This document shows positions 8,643 through 16,768 of a DNA stretch of 64,000 nucleotides, piece after piece. The stretch is taken from the NCBI GenBank assembly GCA_036555105.1, contig DATBMA010000114.1, positions 1 to 64,000 on the forward strand, written 5' to 3'. The first letter of the stretch is position 1, and each line of letters starts with the position of its first letter. Under the pieces are notes generated by a model. That model had not been told where the DNA came from and made no database searches. It worked only from the letters and a program-made list of their open reading frames with translations. The stretch is from DATBMA01 sp036555105 (GTDB lineage: Bacteria; Actinomycetota; Acidimicrobiia; Spongiisociales; ZC4RG35). The translations under genes were made by a program, and so were the position numbers.

Positions 8643-9422
8643 ATGATCCTTTCCGGCAGCCTGAGCGACTGGAGCGTCCCTGAACTGCTCCAGATCATGC
8701 GGGTAACCGACAAAACCGCGACGCTCAGGGTGGAAGGCCCCCGATCCGGCGTGGTCAGCTTCCTGTCGGGTGCGATCGCCGGCGGCCGGGTGTCCGGCCT
8801 CCAGGCCTCGAACGACTCCAGGCAGGGGGCCATCGACGCGGTCTACTTCCTCCATGACGCCCAGGAGGGCTCGTTCTTCGTCGGCAATGCCGAGGCCGAG
8901 GAAGGCGACACGGTCTTCAGCGTCGAGGAGATCCTGGCCGAGGTCGGCCACCTTCGTGATCTGGAGGCCGACGTCGGCCGGTTGGGTGCCAAGGAGGACT
9001 CGGTGCTCACACTGGTCACCTCTCCCGGCGGCGCGGTGACACTCGACCCTCGAGACTGGGATGCGCTGGCCGCACTGGTGCCGGGCTTCACGATGGACGA
9101 CCTCAGTGCCAGCGGCGGTCGCAGCAAGGCCCTTCAAGTCGTCCACGCCCTCCTCCAGCGCGGGCTGGTCGAAGTCGGTGCTGCCCGGCCCGAGGGTGAG
9201 CCCTCGCCGGTCCGCGACCGCCTCGGTGAGGCGCCCCTCGAGAAGGCGGTCGATCTGAGCACGGACATCCCGGTACAGCCCGATCCGCGTGCCCAGGGCG
9301 AAGAGACCGATGACGACACCCACCGACTGCGCCGAGGGGTCGCCTCCAACCCTTCGACGACTCTGGTCAGCGGTGTGCTTGACGAGATGAGGCGCCTCCG
9401 CACCTCCAGCGGCGGCAACTGA
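8643..9422 (+). CDS. DUF4388 (PATAN-like) domain protein
   Basis: A 259-residue cytosolic protein. The first roughly 100 residues match the DUF4388 pattern: SGSLSDWSVPELLQIMRVTDKTATLRVE, a short beta motif around GVVSFLSGAIAGG, and FVGNAEAEEGDTVF. The domain occurs in signalling and gliding-related proteins of several phyla. The rest has a helical segment (VHALLQRGLVEVG) and a disordered, charged tail rich in Asp, Pro and Arg. I chose the ATG at 8643 because GGAGGG lies just upstream; an earlier in-frame start is less likely. I cannot assign a function. Confidence 0.7.
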   Translation: MILSGSLSDWSVPELLQIMRVTDKTATLRVEGPRSGVVSFLSGAIAGGRVSGLQASNDSRQGAIDAVYFLHDAQEGSFFVGNAEAEEGDTVFSVEEILAEVGHLRDLEADVGRLGAKEDSVLTLVTSPGGAVTLDPRDWDALAALVPGFTMDDLSASGGRSKALQVVHALLQRGLVEVGAARPEGEPSPVRDRLGEAPLEKAVDLSTDIPVQPDPRAQGEETDDDTHRLRRGVASNPSTTLVSGVLDEMRRLRTSSGGN

Positions 9423-9453
9423 AGCTGAGATCGGCAGGGGTTATCGTCGGCTG

Positions 9454-10113
9454 GTGCCGGCGTCCCCCGTTGGTTGGAGCCCGGGCAACCCGCTTTTCAT
9501 AGGGATCGCCGGGGGCTCAGGCTCGGGCAAGACCACCATCGCCGAGGCGGTCACCGCCGCGATCCCGGGCGTGACCATCATCCAGCACGACTCCTATTAC
9601 CGCCACCTGCCCGACATGAGCCTTGAGGATCGGGCCAGGGTCAACTACGACCATCCGGCCTCACTCGAGACCGAGTTGCTGGTGGCCCACCTGCAGGCGC
9701 TGCGTGCCGGCGTCGGATTCCACCGGCCCGTCTATGACTTCACCCTGCATCTGCGATCCGAGGACACAGTTCAGGTGGAGCCGGCCCCCGTACTCATCGT
9801 CGAAGGCATCCTGGTCCTCTCCGAGCCCGGGCTGAGGTCAATGTTCGACCTCAAGATCTTCGTCGACACCGACTCAGACATCCGGCTCGGGCGGCGCCTC
9901 GAACGTGACATCGCCGAGCGCGGGCGCAGTGTCACATCGGTGCTCGAGCAGTACTTCCAGACGGTTCGGCCGATGCACATCGAGTTCGTGGAGCCTTCCA
10001 AGCGGCATGCCGACATGATCATCCCCGAGGGCTACAACCCAGGCGCGGTGGCGATGGTCGTTGAGGTCATCAGGTCCCGCCTTCAGCACCCTTCCATATA
10101 CTCGACCCCATGA
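9454..10113 (+). CDS. udk: Uridine kinase
   Basis: A 219-residue kinase that phosphorylates uridine and cytidine in pyrimidine salvage. The P-loop GGSGSGKTT is at residues 20-28, followed by QHDSYYRHLPDMSLEDRARVNYDHPAS and YDFTLHLRSEDT, both characteristic of Udk. VEGILVLSEPGLRSMFDLKIFVD matches the family core. The GTG start has no ribosome site; instead TATCGT lies at 9442-9447, placing a predicted transcription start on the GTG, so the message may be leaderless. Its stop overlaps proC by four bases. Confidence 0.9.
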   Translation: MPASPVGWSPGNPLFIGIAGGSGSGKTTIAEAVTAAIPGVTIIQHDSYYRHLPDMSLEDRARVNYDHPASLETELLVAHLQALRAGVGFHRPVYDFTLHLRSEDTVQVEPAPVLIVEGILVLSEPGLRSMFDLKIFVDTDSDIRLGRRLERDIAERGRSVTSVLEQYFQTVRPMHIEFVEPSKRHADMIIPEGYNPGAVAMVVEVIRSRLQHPSIYSTP

Positions 10114-10916
10114 GTGGTCCCACCGTGGCGATCCTCGGCGTCGGTGCAATCGGCGAGGCCATGCTGCGCAGGCTTTTGAAGGCGGGTTGGACATCCGACG
10201 AGATCTCAGGCAGTGCTCGTCGCCAGGACCGAGCCAGGCAAATCGAGGCGGCAACCGGCTGCCAGATCCACCTGGACCCGCTCGACGCGATCAAGGGCCG
10301 CCAGGTGGTGGTGATCGCCGTCAAGCCCCGCGACGTTCCCGCCCTCTTGCCCGCCTTGGCGGGATCGGTCGAGCCGGACCAGGTCATCCTCTCGGTGGCG
10401 GCAGGAGTGCCTACCACCACCTTCGAGGCGGCCCTGGGTGAGTGCCAGGTCGTGCGAGCCATGCCCAACACCCCCGCATTGGTTGGCGAGGGCGTCACCG
10501 GCGTCGCGGCCGGGAGCAATGTGTCGAGTGAGGCCCTGGCCGCGGCGGTGTCCGTGCTGGAGGCGGTTGGTCACGTTCAGGTCATGGACGAGACCCTCCT
10601 CGACGCGGTCACCGCGGTCTCGGGCACGGGCCCGGCCTATGTGTTCCTGCTGGCCGAGGCCCTCACCGAGGCCGCGATCAGAGAGGGCCTATCCAGGGAC
10701 ATTGCCGAGTCATTCGTCCACCAGACCATTCGCGGCTCGGGTCACCTGCTCACCGAGACCGGCAAGGGGCCTTCAGAGCTGAGGGCGCAAGTGACCTCAC
10801 CCGGAGGTACCACCGCCGCGGCGGTCCACGTGCTCGAGGAGCGCGGCTTCAGGGCACTGGTGGAGGACGCCGTGAGGGCAGCCGCCCAGCGCTCGCGTGA
10901 GTTGGGAGGCGGGTGA
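10110..10916 (+). CDS. proC: Pyrroline-5-carboxylate reductase
   Basis: A 268-residue NAD(P)H enzyme that makes proline from pyrroline-5-carboxylate. The Rossmann motif AILGVGAIGEAML is at the N-terminus, VIAVKPRDVPALL follows, and VRAMPNTPALVGEG and AVSGTGPAYVF are family signatures. LRAQVTSPGGTTAAAVHVLEE near the C-terminus is the ProC hallmark. The ATG overlaps the udk stop (ATGA), and its own stop overlaps proline dehydrogenase (GTGA), so three genes are coupled. Pairing with an enzyme of the opposite direction is notable. Confidence 0.93.
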   Translation: MSGPTVAILGVGAIGEAMLRRLLKAGWTSDEISGSARRQDRARQIEAATGCQIHLDPLDAIKGRQVVVIAVKPRDVPALLPALAGSVEPDQVILSVAAGVPTTTFEAALGECQVVRAMPNTPALVGEGVTGVAAGSNVSSEALAAAVSVLEAVGHVQVMDETLLDAVTAVSGTGPAYVFLLAEALTEAAIREGLSRDIAESFVHQTIRGSGHLLTETGKGPSELRAQVTSPGGTTAAAVHVLEERGFRALVEDAVRAAAQRSRELGGG

Positions 10917-11827
10917 GCGCTTTCTCCCGGCTGGTCATGGCCACCACGCAGGCCGGCCCGGTTCGCAAGCTCATCACCGACACCCGACCAGGCAAGGCAC
11001 TCGCTCATCGATTCGTGGCCGGTGACGACGTCGGCGCCGCCATCGAGATAGCCCGGTCGCTTGGGGAGAGCAAGATCGCCGTCTCGCTGGACCTGCTGGG
11101 AGAGGACGTCTCCAAAGAGGAGGAGATCGAGCAGGCGGTACAAGGTTACGTCGAGTGCCTGCAGGCCATCGAGGCCTCCGGGGTCGAAGGCAACATCTCG
11201 GTGAAGCTGACCCAGCTCGGGCTCGAGGTCGATCCGGGCCTGGCAGCCAACACGCTCGACCTGCTCGCCATAGATGCGGCGGCGCTCGGTTTGACCGTCA
11301 CGATCGATATGGAGAGCTCGGAGCACACCGATGCCACCGTGTCGATCTACGAGGCCGCCCAGGGGCGGCACGGCAACCTCGGCATCTGCCTGCAGGCATA
11401 CCTCCATCGGACGCCGGAGGACCTGCGCAGGCTGATGCCACTGGGCGGGCTGATCCGGCTTTGCAAGGGTGCCTACGTCGAGCCCGCCGAGGTCGCATTG
11501 CAGGGTCGGGAGGAGGTCGATCGGGCATTCGCCCGCCTGCTCGATGAGCTCATGCACAGCGAGGAATGCCATCCCGCGATCGCAACCCATGACCCTGCCC
11601 TCATCGCCCAGGCCAAGTCACTGGCCGGTGCCAGGCAGGCGTCGTTCGAGTTCCAGATGCTCTTTGGGGTCAGGCCGGAGGAGCAGCGGGCCCTGGCCGG
11701 GGAGGGATATGCGGTGAGGGTCTACGTCCCTTACGGCTCGAACTGGTACGCGTACCTGACCCGCCGGCTGGCGGAGCGCCCCGCCAATCTGGGGCTCTTC
11801 GCGCGAGCCTTGGTCGGCAAGAGGTAG
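10913..11827 (+). CDS. Proline dehydrogenase
   Basis: A 304-residue monofunctional FAD enzyme that oxidises proline to pyrroline-5-carboxylate. The TIM-barrel pattern is clear: SVKLTQLG, TIDMESSEHTDATVSIY, LGICLQAYLHRTPEDL, LIRLCKGAYVEP and the C-terminal VRVYVPYGSNWYAYLTRRLA that contacts proline and flavin. The size fits the short actinobacterial PruB/PutB type; no pyrroline-5-carboxylate dehydrogenase domain is attached and none is nearby. The GTG start overlaps the proC stop. The gene is followed by a repeat-filled gap and a convergent pspA-like gene. Confidence 0.93.
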   Translation: MSAFSRLVMATTQAGPVRKLITDTRPGKALAHRFVAGDDVGAAIEIARSLGESKIAVSLDLLGEDVSKEEEIEQAVQGYVECLQAIEASGVEGNISVKLTQLGLEVDPGLAANTLDLLAIDAAALGLTVTIDMESSEHTDATVSIYEAAQGRHGNLGICLQAYLHRTPEDLRRLMPLGGLIRLCKGAYVEPAEVALQGREEVDRAFARLLDELMHSEECHPAIATHDPALIAQAKSLAGARQASFEFQMLFGVRPEEQRALAGEGYAVRVYVPYGSNWYAYLTRRLAERPANLGLFARALVGKR

Positions 11828-11838
11828 TCGCGGCCTCA

Positions 11839-11894
11839 GAGTCTCAAGGTCTCACGGCTCAGGTCTCACGTAAGACGTAAGACGTAAGACGTTC
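11839..11894. repeat. Intergenic phased repeat, copy 1
   Basis: The gap between the convergent proline dehydrogenase and PspA genes holds GTCTCAAG, GTCTCACG and GTCTCACG units, followed by three perfect 7-bp copies of CGTAAGA. The left and right halves are roughly complementary (GTCTCACG against CGTAAGAC). It is one of eleven similar arrays in the window. Confidence 0.75.
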
Positions 11895-12644
11895 TTACGA
11901 GGTTTCCAGGCCAAGCTCCCTGCGGAGCTCCTCCAGCTTGGCGTCGGCCTGGCTGATGGAGATGGCCTCCCGCAACTCGGCCACCGAGCCCTCCGGTGTG
12001 GCCTCGCGCAGCTCGGCGTGAGCCTGCGCCTCCGACAGCCTGCTCTGGATCTTCTCCTCGACCCTCGCCAGTGAGGGCGCTTCGTTCTCCATCGTGGCGG
12101 AGATCGAGGCGACTGCCGAGTTCACGGCTTCCTGCATCTTCGCCTGCTCGAGCTGGCCAAGCAGCTGCATCCGCTTCGCCGCCAGTTCCTGGAGCCGCAT
12201 TGCATTCTGCCCAACGGCCTGTTTGGCCTCCTCCGCCTGCTTGATGGCGATTTCATACTGGTCCTTGAGGCTGTTGAGGTTGTTCTCAGCCCCTTGCAGC
12301 CTGAGGGCCATCGCCTGGGCGGCTTGAGTCCACTTTGCCTGGTCGGCGGTGTTGCCCGCGTTCTTGGCAGCATCGGCCTTCAGCAGTGCTTGTTTGGCCA
12401 TCTCCCGTGCCTCGCCCACGGCCTTGGCGGCGTCCTCGATCTTTGCCTCGAGCTGGGTGCGATGGGCGATGACCTTCGCCGCCTGAGTGCGCAATGCCTG
12501 GTCGCGCTGTTTGGCCTGATAGATGGCCTGCTCGATCTCCACGGCCGGATCCATCGCTTTCTCGGCCGCTCCCCGGAAGAGTTGTTTGATGTACTCCCAG
12601 ATCCGTCTGAACAACTTGGGCTCCCGCCTATTTGGGAGCGGCAA
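11895..12644 (-). CDS. PspA/IM30 family membrane-stress protein
   Basis: A 249-residue, almost entirely helical protein of the PspA/Vipp1 (ESCRT-III-like) family, which coats and stabilises the inner membrane. The start carries RRIWEYIKQLFRGAAEKAMDP, then VEIEQAIYQAKQRDQALRTQAAKVIA, followed by long coiled-coil heptads to about residue 200. Mycobacteria and streptomycetes have one such protein. No pspBC-like partner or phage-shock regulator is adjacent. Repeat arrays flank the gene on both sides. Confidence 0.85.
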   Translation of the reverse strand: MPLPNRREPKLFRRIWEYIKQLFRGAAEKAMDPAVEIEQAIYQAKQRDQALRTQAAKVIAHRTQLEAKIEDAAKAVGEAREMAKQALLKADAAKNAGNTADQAKWTQAAQAMALRLQGAENNLNSLKDQYEIAIKQAEEAKQAVGQNAMRLQELAAKRMQLLGQLEQAKMQEAVNSAVASISATMENEAPSLARVEEKIQSRLSEAQAHAELREATPEGSVAELREAISISQADAKLEELRRELGLETS

Positions 12645-12652
12645 GCTTAGGA

Positions 12653-12687
12653 AAGTCTCGAGTCTCGAGTCGCAAGACGTAAGACTT
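12653..12687. repeat. Intergenic phased repeat, copy 2
   Basis: This array lies between the peroxiredoxin stop and the PspA start. AAGTCT at 12653-12658 pairs with AGACTT at 12682-12687, enclosing GTCTCGA-type units and GACGTAAGAC. It shares unit sequences with copy 1. Confidence 0.7.
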
Positions 12688-12692
12688 GGGAC

Positions 12693-13175
12693 CTAAGAAG
12701 TGGCGCCCAGCAGGTCGGCGGTCAGCCTGGCCACGTGCCCTTTTGCCTTGACGTTGCGGAAAGCGTGCTCGATCTCACCGTCCGGGCCGATCACGAAGGT
12801 CGATCTGATCAGCCCCTCATAGGACTTCCCGTAGTTGGTCTTGGTGCCCCATGCTCCCAACTCTTCGGCCAGGGCATGGTCCTGGTCGGATAGGAGGGGG
12901 AAGGGGAGGCCCTCCTGCTCCTTGAACTTGGCGTTCTTGGCGGGTCGGTCGGGGCTCACGCCCACCACCTGGTAACCGGCCTCCAGCAGCCCCCGATAGT
13001 TGTCCCGGAAGTCGCAGGCTTCGAGCGTGCAGCCCGGGGTCATCGCCGCCGGATAGAAGAACATGATGAGCGAGCGCCCGGCGAAGTCGGCGTTGGTGAC
13101 GACGTTGCCGTCTTGGTCAGGAAGCGAAAACGTGACGATGCGCCCGAGGGTAACCCCGTGGCCCCAAGAGGCCAG
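12693..13175 (-). CDS. Peroxiredoxin (Bcp/AhpE-like); start codon unclear
   Basis: A thiol peroxidase that reduces hydrogen peroxide and organic peroxides. FSLPDQDGN, MFFYPAAMTPGCTLEACDFRD and VGVSPDRPAKNAKFKEQEGLPF are the Bcp signatures; the first cysteine of TPGCTLEAC is the peroxidatic one and the second a likely resolving residue. No ATG, GTG or TTG lies in frame between the start of homology (about 13142) and 13211. The frame stays open to an ATG at 13319, but that would run through a repeat array and into the divergent Fe-S gene. I give a CTG at 13175 as a provisional start; a frameshift or rare start is possible. Confidence 0.75.
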   Translation of the reverse strand: MASWGHGVTLGRIVTFSLPDQDGNVVTNADFAGRSLIMFFYPAAMTPGCTLEACDFRDNYRGLLEAGYQVVGVSPDRPAKNAKFKEQEGLPFPLLSDQDHALAEELGAWGTKTNYGKSYEGLIRSTFVIGPDGEIEHAFRNVKAKGHVARLTADLLGATS

Positions 13176-13206
13176 TCGTGAGACCGCGCGACCGTCCGAC
13201 CGTGCG
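13175..13206. repeat. Intergenic phased repeat, copy 3
   Basis: A short copy with GTGAGACC, GCGCGACC, GTCCGACC and GTGCG units, sitting between the 5' ends of the peroxiredoxin and Fe-S oxidoreductase genes. It is the only copy at a 5'-5' junction. Its units closely resemble the 16-bp tandem next to glnE. Confidence 0.6.
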
Positions 13207-13224
13207 TCATTACCCTCGCCGCCG

Positions 13225-15360
13225 ATGTCGGATCCGCGCCGCCCGCAGGCATCGAAGCTGCTCGTCTGGCTGGGAGTGGCCCTGGGGCTGGGGACGCTGG
13301 TCCTCGGATGGCTGGGCACCCTCCCGGCCGAGCCCGATCCCGAGGTCGGTCGCCGGGTCTTCGAAAACGTCCCGGAAGGGCTACAGGCCGTGTTCTACGT
13401 AGCGGTCGCCACTTTCGTCGTCCTCGCATTGTTCTTCTTCGCACGGCGCGCACGCACGTGGGAACAGGGGGCGGCTGAGCCTCGCCTTGGAGACTGGGGG
13501 CGAAGGCTTCGCAGCTTTGGCCGCGGGGTCGGGATGGTGACCGTGATGCGGGACCGGCGGGCCGGCGTCATGCATGCCGCCATCTACTACGGCTTCATCG
13601 TGCTGTTCCTTGGCACGGTCACCCTCGAGTTGGACCACATCGCCCCGACCCAGCTCAAGTTCCTGCACGGGGTCGTTTATCAGGGCTACTCGGCGATCCT
13701 GGACGCGGCCGCCTTGCTCTTCCTCGGGGGCCTCGCCCTTGCAGCGCTTCGCCGCTATGGCGAGCGGCCTCCCCGGATCAGGACCAAGACCAAGCCGGAG
13801 GATGCTTGGATCCTCGGGCTGCTGGCCCTGATCGGGGTCACCGGCCTCCTGACCGAAGCGGCCCGCATCTCGCTCGCAGGGAGACCCGACTTCGAGATGT
13901 GGTCGTTCGTCGGCTATCCCCTGTCGGCTCTGGTACCGGCGGCCGGCGCTTCCACGATCCATCTCGGGTCGTGGATCGTGCACGCAGCAGCCTTCTTGGC
14001 GTTCCTGGTGGTGCTGCCCGTCACCAAGCTGCGCCACATGATCACCTCGCCGGCCAATCTCTTCCTCGCCCCGAGGCGGCGGCCGGTGGGAGCCATGCGG
14101 CCGGTGGTCAACCTCCTCGAGGCCGAAGACATCGACCAGATCGGGGCAGCGGTGGTCTCCGATCTCACGTGGAAGCAGCTTCTCGACACCGATGCCTGCA
14201 CGATCTGCGGCCGCTGTACCTCGGTCTGCCCGGCCAACCTCACCGGCAAGCCGCTCGACCCTCGGGAGATGGTGCTGAAGACGGGCGAGGTGGCTTCGAT
14301 GGCCGCCGGAGTGGGGCCCCCGGTCAGCCTGGCGCCGGGAATCGACGTGCTCTCTGACCGGCTGTTCGAGCGGGTCGCCGCCGAGGAGGTGTGGGCCTGC
14401 ACCACCTGCCGGGCTTGCGATGAGATCTGCCCGGTGGGGATCGAGATCCTCGACCGCATCCTCGACATGCGCCGCTACCTGACGATGATGGAGTCTGACT
14501 TCCCGCCCGAGCTTGCCAAGGCCTTCGTGGCGATGGAGAACCAAGGCAACCCGTGGGGGCTTGGCCGTCAGCAGCGGGCGGCTTGGACGGCCAAACTCGA
14601 CTTTCCGGTCAGGGTGCTCGGAGAGCCGGGGAGCGAGGCGGCGGAGTACCTCTGGTTCGTCGGTTGCGCCGGCTCGTACGACGACCGCAATGCGAGCGTT
14701 TCAGTGGCACTGGCCAGGCTGCTTCACCGAGCCGGCATCGACTTCGCCATTCTCGGCCCCCGCGAGTCGTGCAACGGCGACCCGGCCAGGCGGGCGGGGA
14801 ACGAGTACCTGTGGCAACAGCTGGCCACGGACAACATCCGCACCTTGGGCGAATTCGGAGTGAAGAAAGTGATCACCCAGTGCCCGCATTGCTTCAACAC
14901 CCTGGCCAATGAGTACCCCCAGCTGGGCGGCGACTACGAGGTGGTCCACCACAGCCAGCTACTGGCCGAGTTGCTGCGTCAGGGAAGGCTTGAGGCCCCG
15001 GAGCCAGACAACGCCACCGTCACGTATCACGACCCGTGCTACCTGGGCAGGCACAACGACGTCTACCTCGCCCCTCGTGAAGTGGTGGCTGCCGGCGGCG
15101 GGGAGATGCGAGAAATGGAGAGGCACGGCACCAAGGCGATGTGCTGTGGGGCCGGCGGGGCCCGCTTCTGGATGGAGGAGCCAACCGGCAAGAAGATCAA
15201 CCTCGAGCGCACGGAGCAGGCTCTGGCGACAGGTGCCACCGAGGTGGCCGTGGCCTGCCCCTTCTGTTACGTGATGCTGGACGACGCCGTCCGCGAGCTG
15301 GGCAGGGATGGAGAAATCAGGGTTCGGGACGTGGCGGTGAGGTTGCTGGGAGAGGACTAG
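13225..15360 (+). CDS. Membrane Fe-S oxidoreductase, EtfD/HdrD-GlpC-like
   Basis: A 711-residue protein with three parts. Residues 1-290 hold about five or six hydrophobic segments of the nitrate-reductase-gamma type, which bind haem and quinone in relatives. Residues 325-430 hold two 4Fe-4S motifs, CTICGRCTSVCP and CTTCRACDEICP. The rest has two CCG domains (QCPHCFNTLANEYPQLGG; YHDPCYLGRHNDVY and MCCGAGGARFWMEE). The architecture matches mycobacterial Rv0338c (EtfD), which passes electrons from electron-transfer flavoprotein to menaquinone. If so, it is the likely acceptor for the EtfBA pair at 59.4-61.1 kb. The ATG at 13225 is preferred because it clears the repeat array. Confidence 0.85.
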   Translation: MSDPRRPQASKLLVWLGVALGLGTLVLGWLGTLPAEPDPEVGRRVFENVPEGLQAVFYVAVATFVVLALFFFARRARTWEQGAAEPRLGDWGRRLRSFGRGVGMVTVMRDRRAGVMHAAIYYGFIVLFLGTVTLELDHIAPTQLKFLHGVVYQGYSAILDAAALLFLGGLALAALRRYGERPPRIRTKTKPEDAWILGLLALIGVTGLLTEAARISLAGRPDFEMWSFVGYPLSALVPAAGASTIHLGSWIVHAAAFLAFLVVLPVTKLRHMITSPANLFLAPRRRPVGAMRPVVNLLEAEDIDQIGAAVVSDLTWKQLLDTDACTICGRCTSVCPANLTGKPLDPREMVLKTGEVASMAAGVGPPVSLAPGIDVLSDRLFERVAAEEVWACTTCRACDEICPVGIEILDRILDMRRYLTMMESDFPPELAKAFVAMENQGNPWGLGRQQRAAWTAKLDFPVRVLGEPGSEAAEYLWFVGCAGSYDDRNASVSVALARLLHRAGIDFAILGPRESCNGDPARRAGNEYLWQQLATDNIRTLGEFGVKKVITQCPHCFNTLANEYPQLGGDYEVVHHSQLLAELLRQGRLEAPEPDNATVTYHDPCYLGRHNDVYLAPREVVAAGGGEMREMERHGTKAMCCGAGGARFWMEEPTGKKINLERTEQALATGATEVAVACPFCYVMLDDAVRELGRDGEIRVRDVAVRLLGED

Positions 15361-15420
15361 ACCCCCGGCGTCGGCCCATCATGGCCCCGCTCAGTGGTGG
15401 CTCACCACCTAGAGTGGTGG

Positions 15421-15720
15421 ATGGAGGCGATAGGAAAGGGCGCAGGAGTGGGGCTTTTCGAACGATGCCGTGACGACCGGCACGAATTCTCGCCGTCGTC
15501 GGCCGCAGCGGGCATGACTCGGAATGTCTGTGAGCGTTGCGGTCTGGTGCTGATCGACATGGACGGCAGGGCGCTGAGCAAGTCGGGCTTGTTCATGCCG
15601 TCCAAGCCCTCCCTGTTCTCGCTCCGCCACGAGCTGGACTTGTCCCAGCTCGAGGTGGCGGCCGCCCCGCGGAGCAGGCGGCACTGGAGAACACGAGGCT
15701 CGACCACCGCCGTGGCGTAA
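15421..15720 (+). CDS. Small hypothetical protein with one CxxC zinc-ribbon-like knuckle
   Basis: A 99-residue protein I do not recognise. It starts MEAIGKGAGVGLFERC, has a histidine-bearing DDRHEF segment and then NVCERCGLVLIDMDGR, a single CxxCG knuckle of the sort seen in small actinobacterial zinc-ribbon proteins. The C-terminus is basic. A GTG at 15394 in the same frame is an alternative start. It sits between the Fe-S oxidoreductase and a lipoprotein gene on the same strand. The opposite strand is also open here, but without any recognisable feature. Confidence 0.5.
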   Translation: MEAIGKGAGVGLFERCRDDRHEFSPSSAAAGMTRNVCERCGLVLIDMDGRALSKSGLFMPSKPSLFSLRHELDLSQLEVAAAPRSRRHWRTRGSTTAVA

Positions 15721-15733
15721 TCTCCCTCGCCGG

Positions 15734-16252
15734 ATGGCGGCGCGGGTATGGATCGTTGCCTTGCTGGTCGGGGTTGCCGCCTGTTCGGGCGGGGAAGCGA
15801 GCCCCACAATGCCCGATCCTTCATCGCCGACCACCAGCGGACCGGTCGAAGCAGCAGCCGCCATCACGGCCTTTCGCGAGTGTCTTGCCCAGCACGGGGT
15901 GGAAGCTCCCGAGATCACCACGAGCGGCGCCGGCTCTCTGCAACTCTCCGAGCTGGCGGCGGCCGACTTGGCTCGACAGCCTTCGCTGCTGGGGCTGTGC
16001 GGAGCACCAGTCGTTGATGCCGGGCTGCTCGATCTGACCAGCCGGCCGGAGCTGGCAGCCGCTGTGCTCGCCGACCTGCAGGCCTTTGCCGAGTGCATGC
16101 GCTCGCACGGGATCGAGGGGTTCCCGGACCCGGTGCCCGGCTTCACAGGGATCGGCGATGCCTTCGACCGCGATGAGGTTCCGTTCGGGCTGGACGGATA
16201 CGCCGATGCCTTCAACGCCTGCAGTGAGGCGATGCCGGCCTCCGCCGGTTGA
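15734..16252 (+). CDS. Putative secreted lipoprotein, function unknown
   Basis: A 172-residue protein with a clear lipoprotein signal (MAARVWIVALLVGVAACSGG, lipid cysteine at residue 17), then a Thr/Ser/Pro linker. The folded part has spaced Cys residues (FRECLAQHGV, LLGLCGAPV, FAECMRSHGIEGFPDPVPGF, FNACSEAMP). The CMRSHGIEGFPDP phrase recurs in actinobacterial extracellular lipoproteins of unknown role. It would be anchored on the outer face of the cell membrane. No partner is evident from context. Confidence 0.75.
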   Translation: MAARVWIVALLVGVAACSGGEASPTMPDPSSPTTSGPVEAAAAITAFRECLAQHGVEAPEITTSGAGSLQLSELAAADLARQPSLLGLCGAPVVDAGLLDLTSRPELAAAVLADLQAFAECMRSHGIEGFPDPVPGFTGIGDAFDRDEVPFGLDGYADAFNACSEAMPASAG

Positions 16253-16292
16253 CCCGTAACCGTACGCGCTGGCACGGGCATAGCATCGGCCT

Positions 16293-16493
16293 ATGGAGCC
16301 GATCAATGTCCCCGGCGACAAGGAATGGCTCTCAGTGGCCGACATCTGCGACTACATGGGAGTGTCTGCCTATGTGGTCACTTCTGTGCTTCGCAGCGGC
16401 GAACTGACCGGTGTCAAGTTCGGGCGGGAGTGGAGGGTGGCTCGAGCCGATCTGGAGGACTGGATCAACCGCCGGCGGGAGGCTTCCACCTGA
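16293..16493 (+). CDS. Small helix-turn-helix (excisionase/MerR-like) DNA-binding protein
   Basis: A 66-residue protein consisting of one winged helix-turn-helix of the excisionase type: WLSVADICDYMGVSAYVVTSVLR followed by GVKFGREWRVARADLEDWI. Such domains bind DNA as small regulators. No integrase or other mobile gene is near, so a housekeeping regulator is more likely than a true excisionase. The ATG lies 7 bases after TAGCAT (16281-16286) with no ribosome site, which fits a leaderless message. The stop overlaps the clpS start. Confidence 0.8.
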   Translation: MEPINVPGDKEWLSVADICDYMGVSAYVVTSVLRSGELTGVKFGREWRVARADLEDWINRRREAST

Positions 16494-16768
16494 TGGTCGC
16501 CCCCGCCAGGATCGAGGTCCCCGACGAGGTCAGAGAGGTCGACGTCCCATGGAACGTGGTGGTATGGAATGACCCCGTCAACCTGATGGACTACGTGGTC
16601 TGGGTGCTGCGCAAGCTCTTTGGGCACCCGCTCGAGGAGGCCACGAGGCTGATGCTGCTCGTACACAACGAGGGGAGGGCCGTTGTGTCGTCGGGGCGGC
16701 GGGAGTCCGCCGAGATGGACTGTTACCGCCTCCATCAACACGGTCTGTGGGCGACACTAGAGCAGTGA
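16493..16768 (+). CDS. clpS: ATP-dependent Clp protease adaptor
   Basis: A 91-residue adaptor that hands N-degron proteins to the ClpC/ClpP machine. The core PWNVVVWNDPVNLMDYVVWV is the ClpS signature; the Asn-Asp pair contacts the alpha-amino group of the substrate. Also present is LMLLVHNEGRAVVSSGRRE, including the family's conserved VH. The ATG at 16493 shares its first base with the stop of the HTH gene (TGATG), and its stop overlaps the next gene's GTG. The clpS-DUF2017 order is a known actinobacterial arrangement. Confidence 0.92.
   Translation: MVAPARIEVPDEVREVDVPWNVVVWNDPVNLMDYVVWVLRKLFGHPLEEATRLMLLVHNEGRAVVSSGRRESAEMDCYRLHQHGLWATLEQ

Noticed and set aside
15409..16281. Long open frame on the minus strand (290 codons)
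   Set aside because: It lies opposite a clear lipoprotein signal gene and a CxxC protein; its translation is Ser/Ala/Pro-rich with no motif, so it is a GC-driven shadow.
16293..16493. Phage excisionase marking an integrated element
   Set aside because: No integrase, attachment repeats or phage genes are near; it is coupled to clpS, a housekeeping gene.
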